64,000 nucleotides of DNA, taken from Skeletonema tropicum (lineage: Eukaryota > Bacillariophyta > Thalassiosirophyceae > Thalassiosirales > Thalassiosiraceae). The position numbers were made by a program, and so were the translations under genes. The stretch spans positions 992,001 to 1,056,000 of the forward strand of contig CM074136.1 in NCBI GenBank assembly GCA_037178625.1. The letters run 5' to 3'. Below, piece after piece: positions 63,015 to 64,000 of the stretch. The notes beneath the pieces are model-generated. The model had not been told where the DNA came from. It did not search any database and worked only from the letters and a program-made list of their open reading frames with translations. Within the stretch, counting starts at the first letter, position 1, and each line of letters opens with the position of its first letter.

Positions 63015-64000
63015 GTAATGCCCAAGAAAAAACACTTCCTACTACGACACAATCACGCAATCGACTATCAATGGAAGCACTCCATCAACTCATTCAAAAT
63101 CGCCAATGGGCTCAAGTGCAGCAATCGATACAGACAGATGCAAGTGTGGCAATGAGGATAGATGATTCAGCACAGGAAGATTGTTGGGTAGAAGAGGTTC
63201 GAAGACGGTGGGTTCAGGAGCGGCAGAAGCAAGATTCGGATGATACAGAAACTATATCAGAATTGAGACATGCATTTGCACAAAAAATGAAACTGAAGAA
63301 TCAAAGCAAAATAATATGCAGTACAGAGGAAGATGATGGTAATCCACCCATGCAGCTGAGGTATTGGGTTGGAAGTGGGATGAATGATAATAGCAATAGT
63401 GGAGCACATTATAAATTGAGACGGATGACATTGCTCCATTCTTTATGTAGATTGGACTTTTCTTTGCAAGAGCGGGATGGGTCAAAGGTCGATGACTTTG
63501 AAATGGCTATTCAAACTGCAGAAATGATCATTGCGGCATCTCACAATGAACAACAACCCTGCTGTTCTTGTCATTATTGTCCACCAATGTTCTTCCCGGC
63601 CGTGTCAAAAGGGGTCGAGGAAGACGAAGAAGAGGAGGAAGATGCGATGGCAAGTAAAGAAGGTGTATTGCACACATCTGCTCTAACAATCACTGATAGA
63701 ATGGGTGGTACTCCTCTACATGAGTTGACTAGTTCTGGATCACATCATATTGAGTTGATTAAGGTTCTTCTCAGGGGTTGCGCTCCATTGAACTGTCAAA
63801 GTCGAAGACCCACCGTGTACGATCTCTTGGCAGCACCAAATGATCACGGCTCGACTCCATTGCACTTCATCTCGGAATGTCATGAGACTGATGAGAGTGT
63901 ACTTCGCTATATCCTGGAACAATGTCCTCTATTTAGTGATTCAAAAGACAACAACATTCATCCATCCATGATTGGAGACAATGAAGGCGACCTTTCTCTG
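62864..64000 (+). CDS. Ankyrin-repeat protein, C-terminally cut by window end
   Basis: The frame from ATG 62864 (MQSMAANSKAF) stays open for 379 codons to the end of the window. It begins with a His/Cys-rich start (CNCTCHHYDHY), a poly-Asn run from AAT repeats (about 62978-63014) and helices (EALHQLIQNRQWAQVQQ; VEEVRRRWVQERQK). A Cys cluster (CCSCHYC, about 63558) and an acidic run (EEDEEEEEDAM) follow. Ankyrin repeats begin at GGTPLHELTSSGSHHIELIK, then DHGSTPLHFISECHETDES. The upstream frame is open to about 62772 without another ATG. Function is unknown. Confidence 0.7.

Overview
This window is nuclear DNA of a eukaryotic microalga, most probably a diatom and perhaps a centric one. The evidence is a fucoxanthin-chlorophyll a/c light-harvesting gene, several proteins with a signal peptide ending in an Ala/Ser-Phe motif typical of diatom plastid import, short GT-AG introns (about 68-120 nt where I can place them), many ankyrin proteins, and three copies of a protein family (W/YYS..D..FK, then RGLE or GVEA) that I know only from diatoms. 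No bacterial operons, phage genes, CRISPR arrays or convincing tRNA genes were seen.

Layout. 1-4 kb: a secreted Cys-rich protein, a COPI-associated/TVP15-like membrane protein and a diatom RGLE-family protein. 4.4-14.1 kb: a repeat-rich, gene-poor block with a 1.3-kb segmental duplication (A 5007-6340, B 7671-9010, plus a fragment C near 13.7-14.1 kb), a 184-bp tandem array between direct repeats, strong palindromes and decayed ORFs. 14.2-39.7 kb: mostly ordinary genes, namely a LURP-one-like protein, two tandem SGNH/PC-esterases, an MFSD1-like transporter, a mitochondrial membrane protein, a RING-H2 E3, an LRR protein, a CMTR1-like cap methyltransferase, a tail-to-tail ankyrin pair, a DUF2358 protein, a CRAL-TRIO protein, plastid release factor 3 and an ANK/TPR/zinc protein. 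39.7-64 kb: an MSH2 gene fragment, a sulfotransferase-like protein, PWP1, a Kazal-domain secreted protein, MGST3, a RAD51D-like recombinase, a fucoxanthin-chlorophyll protein, a protein kinase, a membrane-anchored methyltransferase and an ankyrin gene running off the end.

The most interesting structure is a short dispersed element of about 75-117 bp. Three copies lie between direct repeats of different lengths (11, 17 and about 21-24 bp). The copies share one end and are ragged at the other, as expected of a retroposed (SINE-like) sequence. One copy also marks the breakpoint of the A/B segmental duplication and shows that A is the older copy.

A caution: at least eight otherwise well-conserved genes are interrupted by single-base frame changes, often at homopolymers (four in the light-harvesting gene alone), while about a dozen other long genes are intact. 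Several gene models below are therefore given as one span with the frame breaks described. Whether these are assembly errors, collapsed paralogs or real lesions cannot be decided from the sequence alone.
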